Positions 1 to 8,360 of a DNA stretch of 55,884 nucleotides are shown here, in pieces (position 1 is the stretch's first letter; every line of letters begins with the position of its first letter). The translations under genes and the position numbers were made by a program. Under the pieces are notes generated by a model. The model made no database searches, was not told the DNA's origin, and saw nothing but the letters and a program-made list of their open reading frames with translations. The stretch covers positions 1 to 55,884 of the forward strand of contig NZ_JASHJX010000028.1 in the NCBI RefSeq assembly GCF_030732985.1. Direction: 5' to 3'. Source of the DNA: Nioella sp. MMSF_3534 (GTDB lineage Bacteria; Pseudomonadota; Alphaproteobacteria; Rhodobacterales; Rhodobacteraceae).

Positions 1-123
1 CCGGGCCGCGCAAAACGCTCTTGCAAATCCGCTGCACTTATCGGTGCCATGAAGACACGGGGGGGGTTGTCTTCGCGGGCCAATGCCGGTTTCTGGGCTC
101 AGTGGCAACAGGTGGGTCCCAAT

Positions 124-1401
124 ATGCAGACGCGGCAGGATGTGGCGGAGATGATCCGCGTGTTCGGGCGGATCGGGCTTCTGTCTTTCGGCGGACCGGC
201 TGCACAGATCGCGCTGATGCATCGCGAGTTGGTCGAGCGGCGGGACTGGCTGAGCGAGCGGCAATTCCTGGGGGCCCTGTCCTTCACCATGCTGTTGCCC
301 GGGCCAGAGGCGATGCAACTGGCGACTTATGCGGGCTGGCGGCGGGATGGCACGCGGGGCGGGCTGATCGCGGGCGGGTTGTTCGTGGCGCCGGGGGCAC
401 TGGTGGTGATGCTGCTGGCGGCGCTCTATGTCAGTTTCGGGCAGATGCCACTGGTCGCGGCGCTGTTCCTCGGCATCAAGGCCACCGTGATCATCGTCGT
501 CATCGAGGCGCTGTTGCGGGTCAGCCGCAAGGCCCTGAAGGGGCGGTTGGCCTATGGGTTGGCGGCGCTGGCGTTTCTCGGGCTCTTCGCCTTCGGCTTG
601 CCATTTCCGCTGGTCATCGCGGTCGCGGCGCTGCTCGGGGCATTGTGGATGGGCCGCAAGGCAGAAGACGCGGAAGCGCCGCCCGTTTCCCTGATGCGCA
701 GTCTGCGGACCGTCCTGATCTGGGGCGCGCTCTGGCTGGGGCCGCTGGCCCTGCTGTGGGGAATCGCGCCGGACAGCGTGCTGACCGAGGTGGGGCTTTT
801 CTTTTCCAAGCTGGCCGTCGTCACCTTCGGCGGGGCCTATGCGGTGCTGGCCTATATGGTGCAGCAGGTGGTGGGCGATTTCGGCTGGCTGACCACCGGG
901 CAGATGATGGATGCGCTCGGGTTGGCGGAAACCACGCCGGGGCCCCTGATTCTCGTGACGGAGTTCGTCGGGTTCCTGGCCGGGGCCGGGCAGGGGGGGC
1001 TGGGGCTCGGCCTGCTGGCGGCCTGCGTGACGCTGTGGGTCACCTTCATGCCCTGCTTCCTGTGGATCTTTGCCTTCGCGCCTTATGTGGAGTGGATCAC
1101 CGCGCAGCCGCGTCTCAACGGGGCGCTGTCGGGGATCACGGCCGCCGTGGTCGGGGTGATTCTGAATCTGTCGATCTGGTTCGCGCTGCATGTCTTTTTC
1201 ACGGATGTCACGCCAACGGCGCTTGGCCCCGCCACGCTCTGGTTGCCAGAACTGTCGACAATCGACCCCGGCGCGATTCTGTTGGCGGGGCTGGCGGCTT
1301 GGCTTCTGATGCAGCGCAAATGGGACCTTCTGGCGGTTCTTGGCACCATGGCAGCGGCCGGAGCGGTCTGGAGCCTCGGAATTCTGCCCCTTTTCGGTTG
1401 A
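124..1401 (+). CDS. chrA: Chromate transporter (ChrA/CHR family)
   Basis: A polytopic inner-membrane protein of about 425 residues with the two homologous halves of a long-chain CHR transporter. Each half has a glycine-rich block: 'LLSFGGPAAQIALMHRE' with 'LLPGPEAMQLATYAGW' in the first half, and 'VVTFGGAYAVLAYM' with 'AETTPGPLILVTEFVGF' in the second. Known members export chromate by proton exchange; the real substrate here cannot be read from sequence. The frame is open from an ATG at 49, but the family-like sequence only begins after the ATG at 124, so I use 124; neither start has a strong ribosome-binding site. The genes that follow (rpmG, GNAT) are unrelated. Confidence 0.85.
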   Translation: MQTRQDVAEMIRVFGRIGLLSFGGPAAQIALMHRELVERRDWLSERQFLGALSFTMLLPGPEAMQLATYAGWRRDGTRGGLIAGGLFVAPGALVVMLLAALYVSFGQMPLVAALFLGIKATVIIVVIEALLRVSRKALKGRLAYGLAALAFLGLFAFGLPFPLVIAVAALLGALWMGRKAEDAEAPPVSLMRSLRTVLIWGALWLGPLALLWGIAPDSVLTEVGLFFSKLAVVTFGGAYAVLAYMVQQVVGDFGWLTTGQMMDALGLAETTPGPLILVTEFVGFLAGAGQGGLGLGLLAACVTLWVTFMPCFLWIFAFAPYVEWITAQPRLNGALSGITAAVVGVILNLSIWFALHVFFTDVTPTALGPATLWLPELSTIDPGAILLAGLAAWLLMQRKWDLLAVLGTMAAAGAVWSLGILPLFG

Positions 1402-1497
1402 CACCACATCGCGCAAGGGTAAAAGACGCGCTCAACCAGAGATACGAGCGCTTGGGATCGTCTGCCCCCCGCGCGCCCCGCTTTGCAGGAGTTTGAC

Positions 1498-1665
1498 ATG
1501 GCGAAGCCGACCACAATCAAGATCCGCCTGAATTCCACGGCGGGCACCGGCCACTTCTATGTGACCAAGAAGAATGCACGCACCATGACCGAGAAAATGA
1601 CCGTACGGAAGTATGACCCGGTCGTGCGCAAGCACGTGGAATACAAGGAAGGCAAGATCAAGTGA
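1498..1665 (+). CDS. rpmG: 50S ribosomal protein L33
   Basis: A 55-residue basic protein with the typical L33 sequence: '[20 protein letters not shown]' at the start, then '[14 protein letters not shown]' and '[18 protein letters not shown]'. It is a component of the large ribosomal subunit. It has no CxxC pairs, so it is the zinc-free (C-minus) form. The ATG at 1498 follows an AGGAG at the right distance; an in-frame upstream ATG at 1483 overlaps that site and is rejected. A strong terminator follows at 1692-1727. Confidence 0.96.
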   Translation: MAKPTTIKIRLNSTAGTGHFYVTKKNARTMTEKMTVRKYDPVVRKHVEYKEGKIK

Positions 1666-1691
1666 TCTGACCCTTTCCAGGTAAGTCTTTG

Positions 1692-1730
1692 AACCGGGCC
1701 GCGCTGAAACCAGTCGCGGCCCGGTTTCTA
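1692..1730 (+). terminator. Intrinsic terminator after rpmG
   Basis: A 12-bp perfect GC-rich stem (arms 1692-1703 and 1715-1726) with an 11-nt loop is followed by a short T-rich stretch. It lies between the rpmG stop and the GNAT gene. Confidence 0.8.
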
Positions 1731-1744
1731 TTTGGGGAAGGACC

Positions 1745-2251
1745 ATGGCTGGAAACATGCGCATCCGCAAAACGCATGCGGCTGATCTGGAGCCGCTGAA
1801 CCGGCTGTTCATGGACAGCTACCCGGTGTTGCTGGCGGCCGACTACGCGCCGGATCTGTTGGCCCGCGCCCTACCGTTGATCGCCCGCGCCAATCCGGGC
1901 CTTCTGGTCTCAGGCAGCTATTACCTTGCAGAGCCCGAGGATGGTGGCGCCCCCCTTGCGGCAGGCGGCTGGACGGTAGAAAGCCCGCATCAGGCGGAAC
2001 CGACTGGCACGGGCCAAATCCGTCACGTGGTGACACATCCGCAGGCCACGCGGCAGGGGCTGGCGGCGGCGATCATGCGCCGATCTTTCGAGGAAGCGCG
2101 AGCCGCCGGGCTGACGCAACTGGTGGCCCTGTCAACGCTGACCGCCGTGCGCTTCTACGCGGCCATGGGCTTTGCGGTGGAGCGGGAGGAGATCATCGCC
2201 ATGGCCCCTGATGTCAACTTCCCGGCGGTGCGGATGATCCGGGCGCTCTAG
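1745..2251 (+). CDS. GNAT family N-acetyltransferase
   Basis: A 168-residue protein with the GNAT fold signature. The acetyl-CoA binding region is 'RHVVTHPQATRQGLAAAIM' around residues 93-113, with a variant of the usual R/QxxGxG/A loop, followed by 'FEEARAAGLTQLVALSTL' and the C-terminal 'AVRFYAAMGFAVEREEI' typical of the family. It should transfer an acetyl group to a small-molecule or protein amine; the substrate is unknown. The ATG at 1745 has a GGGGAAGGA upstream. The 3' end overlaps the convergent hydrolase gene by 38 bp. Confidence 0.85.
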   Translation: MAGNMRIRKTHAADLEPLNRLFMDSYPVLLAADYAPDLLARALPLIARANPGLLVSGSYYLAEPEDGGAPLAAGGWTVESPHQAEPTGTGQIRHVVTHPQATRQGLAAAIMRRSFEEARAAGLTQLVALSTLTAVRFYAAMGFAVEREEIIAMAPDVNFPAVRMIRAL

Positions 2252-2945
2252 GGGCTGTCATCAGAAGATGAGGGGTCAGGGCTTTGGCCCAGAGGGCATA
2301 GGCCTGGGGCGCGGGGTGGAATCCGTCCTCGGCCATCAGATCGGGCTGCATCGGCATGCTGAAGGGCAGGTAGAGATGCCCCGCGCGCTCCGCCTGCGCG
2401 TGCAGCTGGCGTTCCAGCCGCGCCGCCCGTTGCCCCAGAATCCAGCGCAGGGGATCGGGTAGCAGCGGGAATTGCGCAAGCGGCGGGATGCCGGTGATGA
2501 TCAGGTTGGGGGTGTTGAGCCGCGCCGCGACCTCCTGCGCGATCTGCGCCCGGTCGGCAAGGATGCGCGTCAGCGGAGCGAAGCTGGTCACGTCATTGAC
2601 CCCCAGAACCAGCAGGACGATGTCGAAGTGCTGCCGGGGCAGGGTCTCCAGCCGGGTCAGCGTGCTGCGGCTGGTGGCGCCGGTCCTCGCCTCCAACTGC
2701 CAGGTCAGGCGGCGATGTGGGGCGAGGGCAGCGGCAAGCTGACCACTCAGCGCCTCCCCTTGATGCGCGGCCCCCACCCCTGCGGCAGAGCTGTCGCCAA
2801 GGATCAGCAGGCGCAAATCAGGCCCTCGACCGAGCTCACCGCGTCGTGGGCCGGGCGGTTCCGGCAGGCGCAGCGCACGGGCGCGCAGCCGCAGGGCCTG
2901 GGCGATCAGGAGAGGCGACAGAAGCGGGGCAAGCAGGCGATCCAT
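2214..2945 (-). CDS. SGNH/GDSL-type esterase
   Basis: About 243 residues. All three recognisable SGNH blocks are present: block I 'LLILGDSSAAGVGA' with the nucleophile serine, block III 'LLVLGVNDVTS' with the oxyanion asparagine, and block V 'EDGFHPAPQAY' with the catalytic Asp and His. The N-terminus 'MDRLLAPLLSPLLIAQALRL' is hydrophobic and may be a membrane anchor. The protein probably hydrolyses an ester or acyl group at the membrane or in the periplasm; the substrate is unknown. I start at the ATG at 2945, directly before the hydrophobic segment, rather than the ATG at 2972. It is convergent with the GNAT gene. Confidence 0.82.
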   Translation of the reverse strand: MDRLLAPLLSPLLIAQALRLRARALRLPEPPGPRRGELGRGPDLRLLILGDSSAAGVGAAHQGEALSGQLAAALAPHRRLTWQLEARTGATSRSTLTRLETLPRQHFDIVLLVLGVNDVTSFAPLTRILADRAQIAQEVAARLNTPNLIITGIPPLAQFPLLPDPLRWILGQRAARLERQLHAQAERAGHLYLPFSMPMQPDLMAEDGFHPAPQAYALWAKALTPHLLMTAPRAPGSSAPPGS

Positions 2946-3004
2946 GACGGCAGGATAGGGGCAGGGCGGCACAAGGGAACCGGCGACATGGCGTCAGGGG
3001 GCAA

Positions 3005-3036
3005 AGAAAAAGGCCGGGGATGATCCCCGGCCTCAA
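3005..3036 (-). terminator. Intrinsic terminator of the BI-1 family gene
   Basis: On the minus strand a GGCCGGGGAT/ATCCCCGGCC stem (about 3012-3032) is followed by a T-run. It sits about 25 bp past the stop codon of the minus-strand gene ending at 3058. Confidence 0.85.
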
Positions 3037-3057
3037 TTCGTTTCGTCAGTAAAGGTG

Positions 3058-3840
3058 TTATTCCTGCGAGCCCATGAACATCAGCAGGAACTGGAACATG
3101 TTCAGGAAGCTGATGTAGAGGCTGAGCGCGCCGTCGATGGCGGCTTTTTCCAGCCATTCCTGATCGCCATGCATGGCGTGGGCCACGTAGGTGTTCTTGA
3201 TGTCCTGCGTGTAGAACGCGGTCAGACCCGCGAAGATCAGCACACCGATGGCCGAAATGGCGAACATCATCGCAGGCGATTGCAGGAAGATGTTCACGAT
3301 CATCGCGATCAGCAGCCCGATCACACCCATCATCAGGAAGGTGCCCATGCCCGACAGGTTGCGCTTCGTCGTGTAGCCATAGAGGCTGAGCGAGGCGAAG
3401 GCGATTGCGGTCACGAGGAAGGTCTGCACGATCGAGTAATCGGTGTAGACGAGGAAGATCGAGCTCATCGACACGCCGATCGCAGCGGCGAAGACGAAGA
3501 AGCCGAACGACACCGCGGCAGCCGAACCACGGCTCATGAGCGCGCCCCAACCGAAGAACAGGAAGGCCAGCGGGCCGAACATCACAACCCATTTCAGCGG
3601 GCTGAGATAGATAGCCTCACCCACGCCAGAGAGGTATTCGCCTTCACGCAGCATGTAGGTTGCGCCAACGGGATCGGTGGTCACGGCAAGGCCTGCGATG
3701 GCCCAAGCAGCAAGCGCTGTAATGAGCATGCCGATGGACATGGTCGCGTAGACCTTGTTCATGTGGGCGCGCAGGCCCGCGTCGATCTGGGCGGCGCTGA
3801 CGCCACCTGCGCCGGCGCGGATCGTGTCGAATTGTGCCAT
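3058..3840 (-). CDS. Bax inhibitor-1 / YccA family membrane protein
   Basis: 260 residues with about seven hydrophobic segments, for example 'MSIGMLITALAAWAIAGLAV', 'WVVMFGPLAFLFFGWGAL' and 'FLVTAIAFASLSLYGYTTKR'. The 'SLYGYTTKRNLSGMGTFLMM' stretch and the C-terminal 'SLYISFLNMFQFLLMFMG' are characteristic of bacterial BI-1/YccA proteins. Members are inner-membrane proteins linked to FtsH-mediated quality control or calcium leak; the role here is not known. The ATG at 3840 has a GGAGGA site, so the longer frame from 3906 is not used. It is transcribed alone and ends in a strong terminator. Confidence 0.92.
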   Translation of the reverse strand: MAQFDTIRAGAGGVSAAQIDAGLRAHMNKVYATMSIGMLITALAAWAIAGLAVTTDPVGATYMLREGEYLSGVGEAIYLSPLKWVVMFGPLAFLFFGWGALMSRGSAAAVSFGFFVFAAAIGVSMSSIFLVYTDYSIVQTFLVTAIAFASLSLYGYTTKRNLSGMGTFLMMGVIGLLIAMIVNIFLQSPAMMFAISAIGVLIFAGLTAFYTQDIKNTYVAHAMHGDQEWLEKAAIDGALSLYISFLNMFQFLLMFMGSQE

Positions 3841-3990
3841 CTGGTCCTCCGAAGAAAGGCATATGAGTGGTGGCGGAAACGCAAAACGCCCCGCCTTACC
3901 TGACAATATCGGTAAGACAGGGCGCTATTTCAAGCTCCGCCGGACAGGGAGAACAGTCTTTTTACGGCGTGTGGCTTGGAAGGTGCGGGA

Positions 3991-4239
3991 TCAGACCAGC
4001 CAGCTTTGCGGCACGTCCCATGCGGGGCGGTTGATTTCGCGGGTAACGTCGGCCTGGCTCAGGCCAAGATCGCGGCGGGCATTGGCATCCAGACGTTCCA
4101 GCGCGCGGCGCTGGCGCCATGCGGCCACGGCGGCACGGAAAAAGGCGATCCCGCCAGACCGGCGGGGGGCGGAGATCGAAGAGCGTGCGATTGCATAGGC
4201 CATGGGATGTTCCAGTTCGTGATTGTCGGCGTTTGTCAT
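3991..4239 (-). CDS. DUF1127 domain protein
   Basis: A small basic protein of 82 residues. The C-terminal half, 'RRALERLDANARRDLGLSQA' followed by 'DVTREINRP', is the YjiS-like DUF1127 motif common as short proteins in Rhodobacteraceae. Some DUF1127 proteins in relatives bind RNA or affect small-RNA turnover and phosphate or stress responses; the role of this one is not known. Start choice is uncertain: ATGs at 4275, 4239 and 4203 are in frame and none has a clear ribosome-binding site. It is divergent from the LysR gene across about 80 bp. Confidence 0.75.
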   Translation of the reverse strand: MTNADNHELEHPMAYAIARSSISAPRRSGGIAFFRAAVAAWRQRRALERLDANARRDLGLSQADVTREINRPAWDVPQSWLV

Positions 4240-4322
4240 ATTTCGATGGTTGATACATAGGGCGGGTTTGTGCATTATGAAAATGAATGTTTTTGAAAGT
4301 TATAATCACAAGGCTTGATGAA

Positions 4323-5174
4323 ATGCGCAATCTCGACATGACCGCCCTGCGCGCCTTCGTCACTGTGGCCGATGCGGGGGGCGTGACCAAGGCCAGCGGG
4401 CTGCTGAACCTGACGCAATCGGCGGTGTCGATGCAGCTCAAGCGATTGGAGGAAAGCATCGGCGTGTCCCTTCTGGACAGGTCGGCCCGCAAGATGGCGC
4501 TGACCAATTCCGGCGAACAGATGCTCAGCTATGCACGCCGGATGCTCGCCCTCAATGACGAGGTGCTGGCGCGGCTCACGTCTCAGGATTTCGAGGGCGA
4601 GCTGTTTCTCGGGGTGCCCCACGACATCGTCTACCCCGCCATTCCGCAGGTGCTGCACCGGTTCAACGCGGCCTTCCCGAGGATGAAGGTACAGCTTGTC
4701 AGCTCCTACACCTCGCGGCTGCGCCGGATGCTGGAACGCGGCGAGGTGCATCTTGCCCTGACCACGGAAGGCGCGCTCGACAGCGGCGGCGAGACCTTGC
4801 AGGAACGCCCGCTGGTCTGGGTGGGGGCGATCAAGGGCAATGAATGGCGGCAGCGTCCCCTGCGGCTGGCCTTCGAGCAACTCTGCATCTTCCGCAAACC
4901 GGTGCAGGAGGCACTGGATAACGCGGGGATCAGCTGGGAAATGGCGGTGGAAAGCGACAATTCCCGCACGGTAGAGGCCTCGATCAGTGCCGATCTGGCA
5001 GTGCATGCCTGTGTCGAGGGGGCCGAGCCGCCCTATGTGGAACGCATCCATCACCACGGTGCCTTGCCTGATCTGCCGTCGATCAAGATCAACATGTACG
5101 GTGCGGAACTGGCCAAGGAGGAACCCGTGCAGGCGCTGGCCGAGATGGTGCGGCAGGCCTATCGGGCGATGTGA
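4323..5174 (+). CDS. LysR family transcriptional regulator
   Basis: About 283 residues. The N-terminal winged helix-turn-helix is plain: 'LRAFVTVADAGGVTKASGLL' followed by 'NLTQSAVSMQLKRLEESIG' and 'LLDRSARKMALTNSGEQML'. The remainder is a LysR substrate-binding domain with 'GELFLGVPHDIVYPAIPQVL'. Its ligand and targets are unknown. LysR proteins often control a divergent neighbour, which here is only the DUF1127 gene. The first in-frame ATG is at 4287; I prefer 4323, which places the helix-turn-helix at the usual distance from the N-terminus. Confidence 0.9.
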   Translation: MRNLDMTALRAFVTVADAGGVTKASGLLNLTQSAVSMQLKRLEESIGVSLLDRSARKMALTNSGEQMLSYARRMLALNDEVLARLTSQDFEGELFLGVPHDIVYPAIPQVLHRFNAAFPRMKVQLVSSYTSRLRRMLERGEVHLALTTEGALDSGGETLQERPLVWVGAIKGNEWRQRPLRLAFEQLCIFRKPVQEALDNAGISWEMAVESDNSRTVEASISADLAVHACVEGAEPPYVERIHHHGALPDLPSIKINMYGAELAKEEPVQALAEMVRQAYRAM

Positions 5175-5177
5175 GCC

Positions 5178-6215
5178 CTAGCGCGGCGCGGGTCCGAGCG
5201 TCTCTCGGTCGCACAGGTAGGTGTCCAGCCGGGTGCTGGCCATCGGGCCATCACCGTTGAGCTGTTGCACCAATAGCCGCGCTGCCATGCGCCCCATATC
5301 GCGATGCGGGACGTGGACGGTGGTCAGGGGCGGATCGACCAGTTGCGCAAGTTCGATATCGTCGAACCCGGTGATCGACACGTCGCCCGGCACCGACAAC
5401 CCCATCTGACGCGCCGCGCGCAACGCGCCCACGGCCAGCACGTCATTGCCGCACATCACGGCTGTTGGCGGATCTGGGCTGTCCATCACCTGCCGAAAGG
5501 CGGCAGCGCCGTTCTCGATGGAATAGGGGGTCTCGTGCAGCGCCATCGCGTCGGCGGGCAGAGCATGCGCCGCCATCGCCTCGCGGATGCCCTGCACCCG
5601 TTCGCTGGCCCGGTCATTGGAATCGCAGGGGGCCGAGATGACGCCGATCCGCCGGTGGCCCTTGGCGATCACCAGTTCCGCCATCTCGCGCATGGCGGCG
5701 CGGTTGTCGAAACCGATGGAGGGTTGCGGCTTGTCGGGGTCATAGACCCAGGCCACCAGCACCGGCACCGAGCGCGCCTCCAGAAAATCCAGCGTCCCCT
5801 GGCTGCGATGGTGACCGATCAGCAAAAGCGCGTCGGCCCCCCGTGCGCACAGGGTGCGGATCTGTTCCCGTTCCACATCCTCACTGTAGGAAGAACTGGC
5901 GACCAGCAGGGTCATGCCGTGCAGCCCAAGCTCTTCCTGAAAGGCCTGAAGCCCGCGCGCGAAGATCGCGTTTTCCATCGTCGGGATGATCGCGCCGATG
6001 GTATTGGTGCGTTTCGCCGCCAGGGCCCGTGCCCCGAAATTGGGCGCGTATCCCAACTGGTCCACCGCCGACATCACCCTGTCGCGCGTGCTTTTCACCA
6101 CCCGGTCGGGCGTGTTCAGGCAGCGCGAGACCGTCGCCGTCGACACACCTGCCAGACGGGCAACATCTTCCAGCGTGGGAACGGGGCGCGGGGCCTGGGG
6201 GGCCTTGGCGGTCAT
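5178..6215 (-). CDS. LacI family transcriptional regulator, probable regulator of the DHPS operon
   Basis: 345 residues. The N-terminal HTH 'TLEDVARLAGVSTATVSRCL' and hinge region 'NFGARALAAKRTNTIGAIIP' are classic LacI/GalR, followed by a periplasmic-binding-like sensor domain that ends 'ITGFDDIELAQLVDPPLTTV'. It is divergent from the TRAP-hps-suy operon. Two palindromes of LacI type lie between the genes at 6295-6310 and 6317-6332, so I infer that this protein represses the operon, and perhaps itself, until a pathway substrate binds. It is convergent with the LysR gene, with 3 bp between stop codons. Confidence 0.92.
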   Translation of the reverse strand: MTAKAPQAPRPVPTLEDVARLAGVSTATVSRCLNTPDRVVKSTRDRVMSAVDQLGYAPNFGARALAAKRTNTIGAIIPTMENAIFARGLQAFQEELGLHGMTLLVASSSYSEDVEREQIRTLCARGADALLLIGHHRSQGTLDFLEARSVPVLVAWVYDPDKPQPSIGFDNRAAMREMAELVIAKGHRRIGVISAPCDSNDRASERVQGIREAMAAHALPADAMALHETPYSIENGAAAFRQVMDSPDPPTAVMCGNDVLAVGALRAARQMGLSVPGDVSITGFDDIELAQLVDPPLTTVHVPHRDMGRMAARLLVQQLNGDGPMASTRLDTYLCDRETLGPAPR

Positions 6216-6294
6216 ATCTCGGTCAGTGCCTTTGGTCTCGTTATGTCGGCTGTCTTTACCCGCTACGTTACGGTGCCGCGAGGGTAAAGCACAA

Positions 6295-6310
6295 GTGTAA
6301 GCGCTTGCAC
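6295..6310. promoter_or_regulatory. LacI-type operator O1
   Basis: GTGTAAGCGCTTGCAC is a 16-bp near-perfect palindrome (one mismatched pair) with the central AAGCGCTT typical of LacI/GalR operators. It lies 80 bp upstream of the LacI-type gene start and its centre is 22 bp from that of O2. Confidence 0.85.
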
Positions 6311-6316
6311 GATGTC

Positions 6317-6332
6317 GTGTAAGCGCTTACAC
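6317..6332. promoter_or_regulatory. LacI-type operator O2
   Basis: GTGTAAGCGCTTACAC is a perfect 16-bp palindrome. It lies 41 bp before the first gene of the DHPS operon and is spaced two helical turns from O1, so two dimers could bind the same DNA face. Confidence 0.88.
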
Positions 6333-6372
6333 TGATCTCGAATCGGCACTTTTGCCGAGTTCGGGAGGAACC

Positions 6373-6552
6373 ATGGTCTTCGCAATTTCAGCAGTCTTGT
6401 TTCTGATCTTCCTTGCCAATGTCGTGCTTGGCGCTTTCGCCAATGCCGCGTTCATGGGCGATGTGGCTGAAATGATCGTCCTCTTCCTGACATCCATCAC
6501 GTTCGTGTCCGGCATTCTGAAGGCAGAGGCCCGGCGCAACGCTGACGAATAA
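6373..6552 (+). CDS. Small two-helix membrane protein, first gene of the DHPS operon
   Basis: 59 residues with two hydrophobic segments, 'MVFAISAVLFLIFLANVVLG' and 'MIVLFLTSITFVSGILKA', and a charged tail 'EARRNADE'. The ATG at 6373 follows a strong GGGAGGAA; the earlier in-frame ATG at 6352 has no such site. I do not recognise the family. Its place between the operators and the TRAP binding-protein gene, 27 bp from it, suggests a part in transport or transporter assembly, which is inference only. Confidence 0.8.
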   Translation: MVFAISAVLFLIFLANVVLGAFANAAFMGDVAEMIVLFLTSITFVSGILKAEARRNADE

Positions 6553-6579
6553 GACCGCGAAACTAAGGGAGGAAGCGGA

Positions 6580-7728
6580 ATGGACTTCAAAGACAAGCAG
6601 GAGCTGAAATCGGCCGAACGGCGGAATTTCCTCAAGCTGGCAGGGACCGGTGGCTTTACCGCTGCAATGGTTGCCGGGGCAGGGGGCGTTCTGTGGTCCG
6701 ATCAGGCCGTCGCACAAACCGCGCAGGAGGAGCGCGAGCGTGAGGATGCCGCCGATCACATCATGACGCTGGCCACCGCTTACGTGCTTGGCGCGTCGCG
6801 CAGCTATCCGATCATGCAGCTGGACCTGAAGGAAAACATCCAGAACATGACCAACGGCAAAGTCTATGTGCGCCTTGCCCCCGGCGGCCAACTCGGCGCG
6901 GGCGGTGCTCTGGTTCAGGCGGTGCAGGGCGGCACCATCCAGTGTGCGCAGCACTCGCTGTCCAACTTCGCCCCCTTCGCCAGCGTGGTGGACCTGATCA
7001 ACCTGCCGTATTTCTGCGGCTCCAACCAGCGGTTCACCAACCTCACCAGCTCCGAGGCGTGGAAGGCCGAAGTGGACCCGCGCATCGCGCAGGCAGGCTT
7101 CAAATCGCTGTTCTACATCGTGATCGACCCGCGTGTTGTCGCGGTCCGTCGTGGCGGCGATGCCATCATCACCCCGGCCGATATGGAAGGCGTCAAGTTC
7201 CGCGTTCCGGGGTCCGCCATGCTGCAGCAGTATTACCGCATGGTCGGCGCCAACCCGACCCCGGTGGCATGGGGCGAAACCCCGTCGGCGATCCGTCAGG
7301 GTGTGGCCGATGCGCTCGACCCGTCGGTCGGCGCGCTGCATGTCTTCGGCTTCGGTGAAATCCTCAGCCACGTGACCTTCACCCAGGCGGTGCCGGACAG
7401 TCAGGTCTATTCTATCAACCTCGAATGGTTCAACTCACTGCCTGCCGACGTGCAGGAAGGCATTGAGTTCGCAGGGGAAATCACCCAGGCCCAGAACCTC
7501 GCCAAGGTTCCGGCGGCGCGTTCCTACGCCATGGCGCAGCTGATTGCCAACGGTGTGGAATTCCACTCGCTCAGCGACGACCAGCTTGCCGAATGGCAAG
7601 AGGTCGGTGGCTACCAGCGCAGCGAATGGGACGAGTTCAAGATGGAACTCGCCGGATCCATGGAAACCTTCGCACGCCTCGAAGAGGCCGCAGGCACCAT
7701 GGGCCGCTACTACGTGCACGACGCGTAA
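6580..7728 (+). CDS. dctP: TRAP transporter substrate-binding protein DctP (HpsK-like)
   Basis: 382 residues. The N-terminus has a twin-arginine-like signal, 'ERRNFLKLAGTGGFTAAMVA', ending near 'QAVAQT', so the protein should be periplasmic. The mature part has the DctP fold, including 'VKFRVPGSAMLQQYYRMVGA' and 'TPVAWGETPSAIRQGVADAL', where the conserved arginine binds a carboxylate or sulfonate. With DctQ and DctM downstream it forms a TRAP system driven by an ion gradient. The neighbouring enzymes suggest that the ligand is DHPS or sulfolactate. A hairpin at 7743-7771 follows, which could keep its mRNA level above that of the permeases. Confidence 0.92.
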   Translation: MDFKDKQELKSAERRNFLKLAGTGGFTAAMVAGAGGVLWSDQAVAQTAQEEREREDAADHIMTLATAYVLGASRSYPIMQLDLKENIQNMTNGKVYVRLAPGGQLGAGGALVQAVQGGTIQCAQHSLSNFAPFASVVDLINLPYFCGSNQRFTNLTSSEAWKAEVDPRIAQAGFKSLFYIVIDPRVVAVRRGGDAIITPADMEGVKFRVPGSAMLQQYYRMVGANPTPVAWGETPSAIRQGVADALDPSVGALHVFGFGEILSHVTFTQAVPDSQVYSINLEWFNSLPADVQEGIEFAGEITQAQNLAKVPAARSYAMAQLIANGVEFHSLSDDQLAEWQEVGGYQRSEWDEFKMELAGSMETFARLEEAAGTMGRYYVHDA

Positions 7729-7742
7729 GACCAACACAACCC

Positions 7743-7771
7743 GGATCGGCGCGCAGGTGGTGCGCCGGTCC
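7743..7771 (+). terminator. Intercistronic hairpin between dctP and dctQ
   Basis: A 10-bp stem (7743-7752 with 7762-7771, one G-T pair) without a long T-run lies 15 bp after the dctP stop. It could act as a partial terminator or as a 3' stabiliser of dctP mRNA. Confidence 0.55.
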
Positions 7772-7829
7772 TTATCCCAACTCCCACAGCGTGTGACGAG
7801 ATGGAGCCGGCAAGCCGGGTGGAGGGGCC

Positions 7830-8345
7830 ATGTCCAGACTGTATGAAGCCATAGACAGGAACGCGGAGCGCTGGCTCCTGCTTGTTTTCTACGTGATGCT
7901 GGTGGTTACCATGGCCATCGAGGTGCTGCGGCGGGAAATCCTGTCCTATTCCTCGATCTGGGGCGAAGAAATCGTCCGCTATTCCTTCATCTATCTCGCC
8001 TGGATCGGCGCCGCCGCCGCCGTGCGCGAGAGGGGCCATATCCGTATCGACGTGATCATGAATTATGTCGGGCCACGGGTGAAGGCGCTGCTCTACATCT
8101 TCGGCGACATCGTCATGTTCTGCGTTTCCGTGATCGCGCTCTACTGGTCGTGGGAGGCGGTGCACGTGTCCTGGGTCTTCGGCTCGGTCACGCATGGTCT
8201 GCGCATCGGCTACTACTTCTTCCTTTTCGCCGTGCCCTTCGGGTTTGCCCTCGTCATCTTCCGGCTGGTGCAATCCTTCCTTCGTGACATCTCTGACCTT
8301 CGTAACGGCCGGCCCGTTTACGAAGGCGACAAACTCTTCGATTAA
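7830..8345 (+). CDS. dctQ: TRAP transporter small permease DctQ (HpsL-like)
   Basis: 171 residues with four predicted transmembrane helices. The family motif 'IWGEEIVRYSFIYLAWIGAA' is followed by 'AVRERGHIRIDVI'. It is the small membrane subunit that pairs with DctM. The ATG at 7830 follows a GGAGGGG site. Only 15 bp separate it from dctM. Confidence 0.9.
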   Translation: MSRLYEAIDRNAERWLLLVFYVMLVVTMAIEVLRREILSYSSIWGEEIVRYSFIYLAWIGAAAAVRERGHIRIDVIMNYVGPRVKALLYIFGDIVMFCVSVIALYWSWEAVHVSWVFGSVTHGLRIGYYFFLFAVPFGFALVIFRLVQSFLRDISDLRNGRPVYEGDKLFD

Positions 8346-8360
8346 GGGAGGATCTGCACC

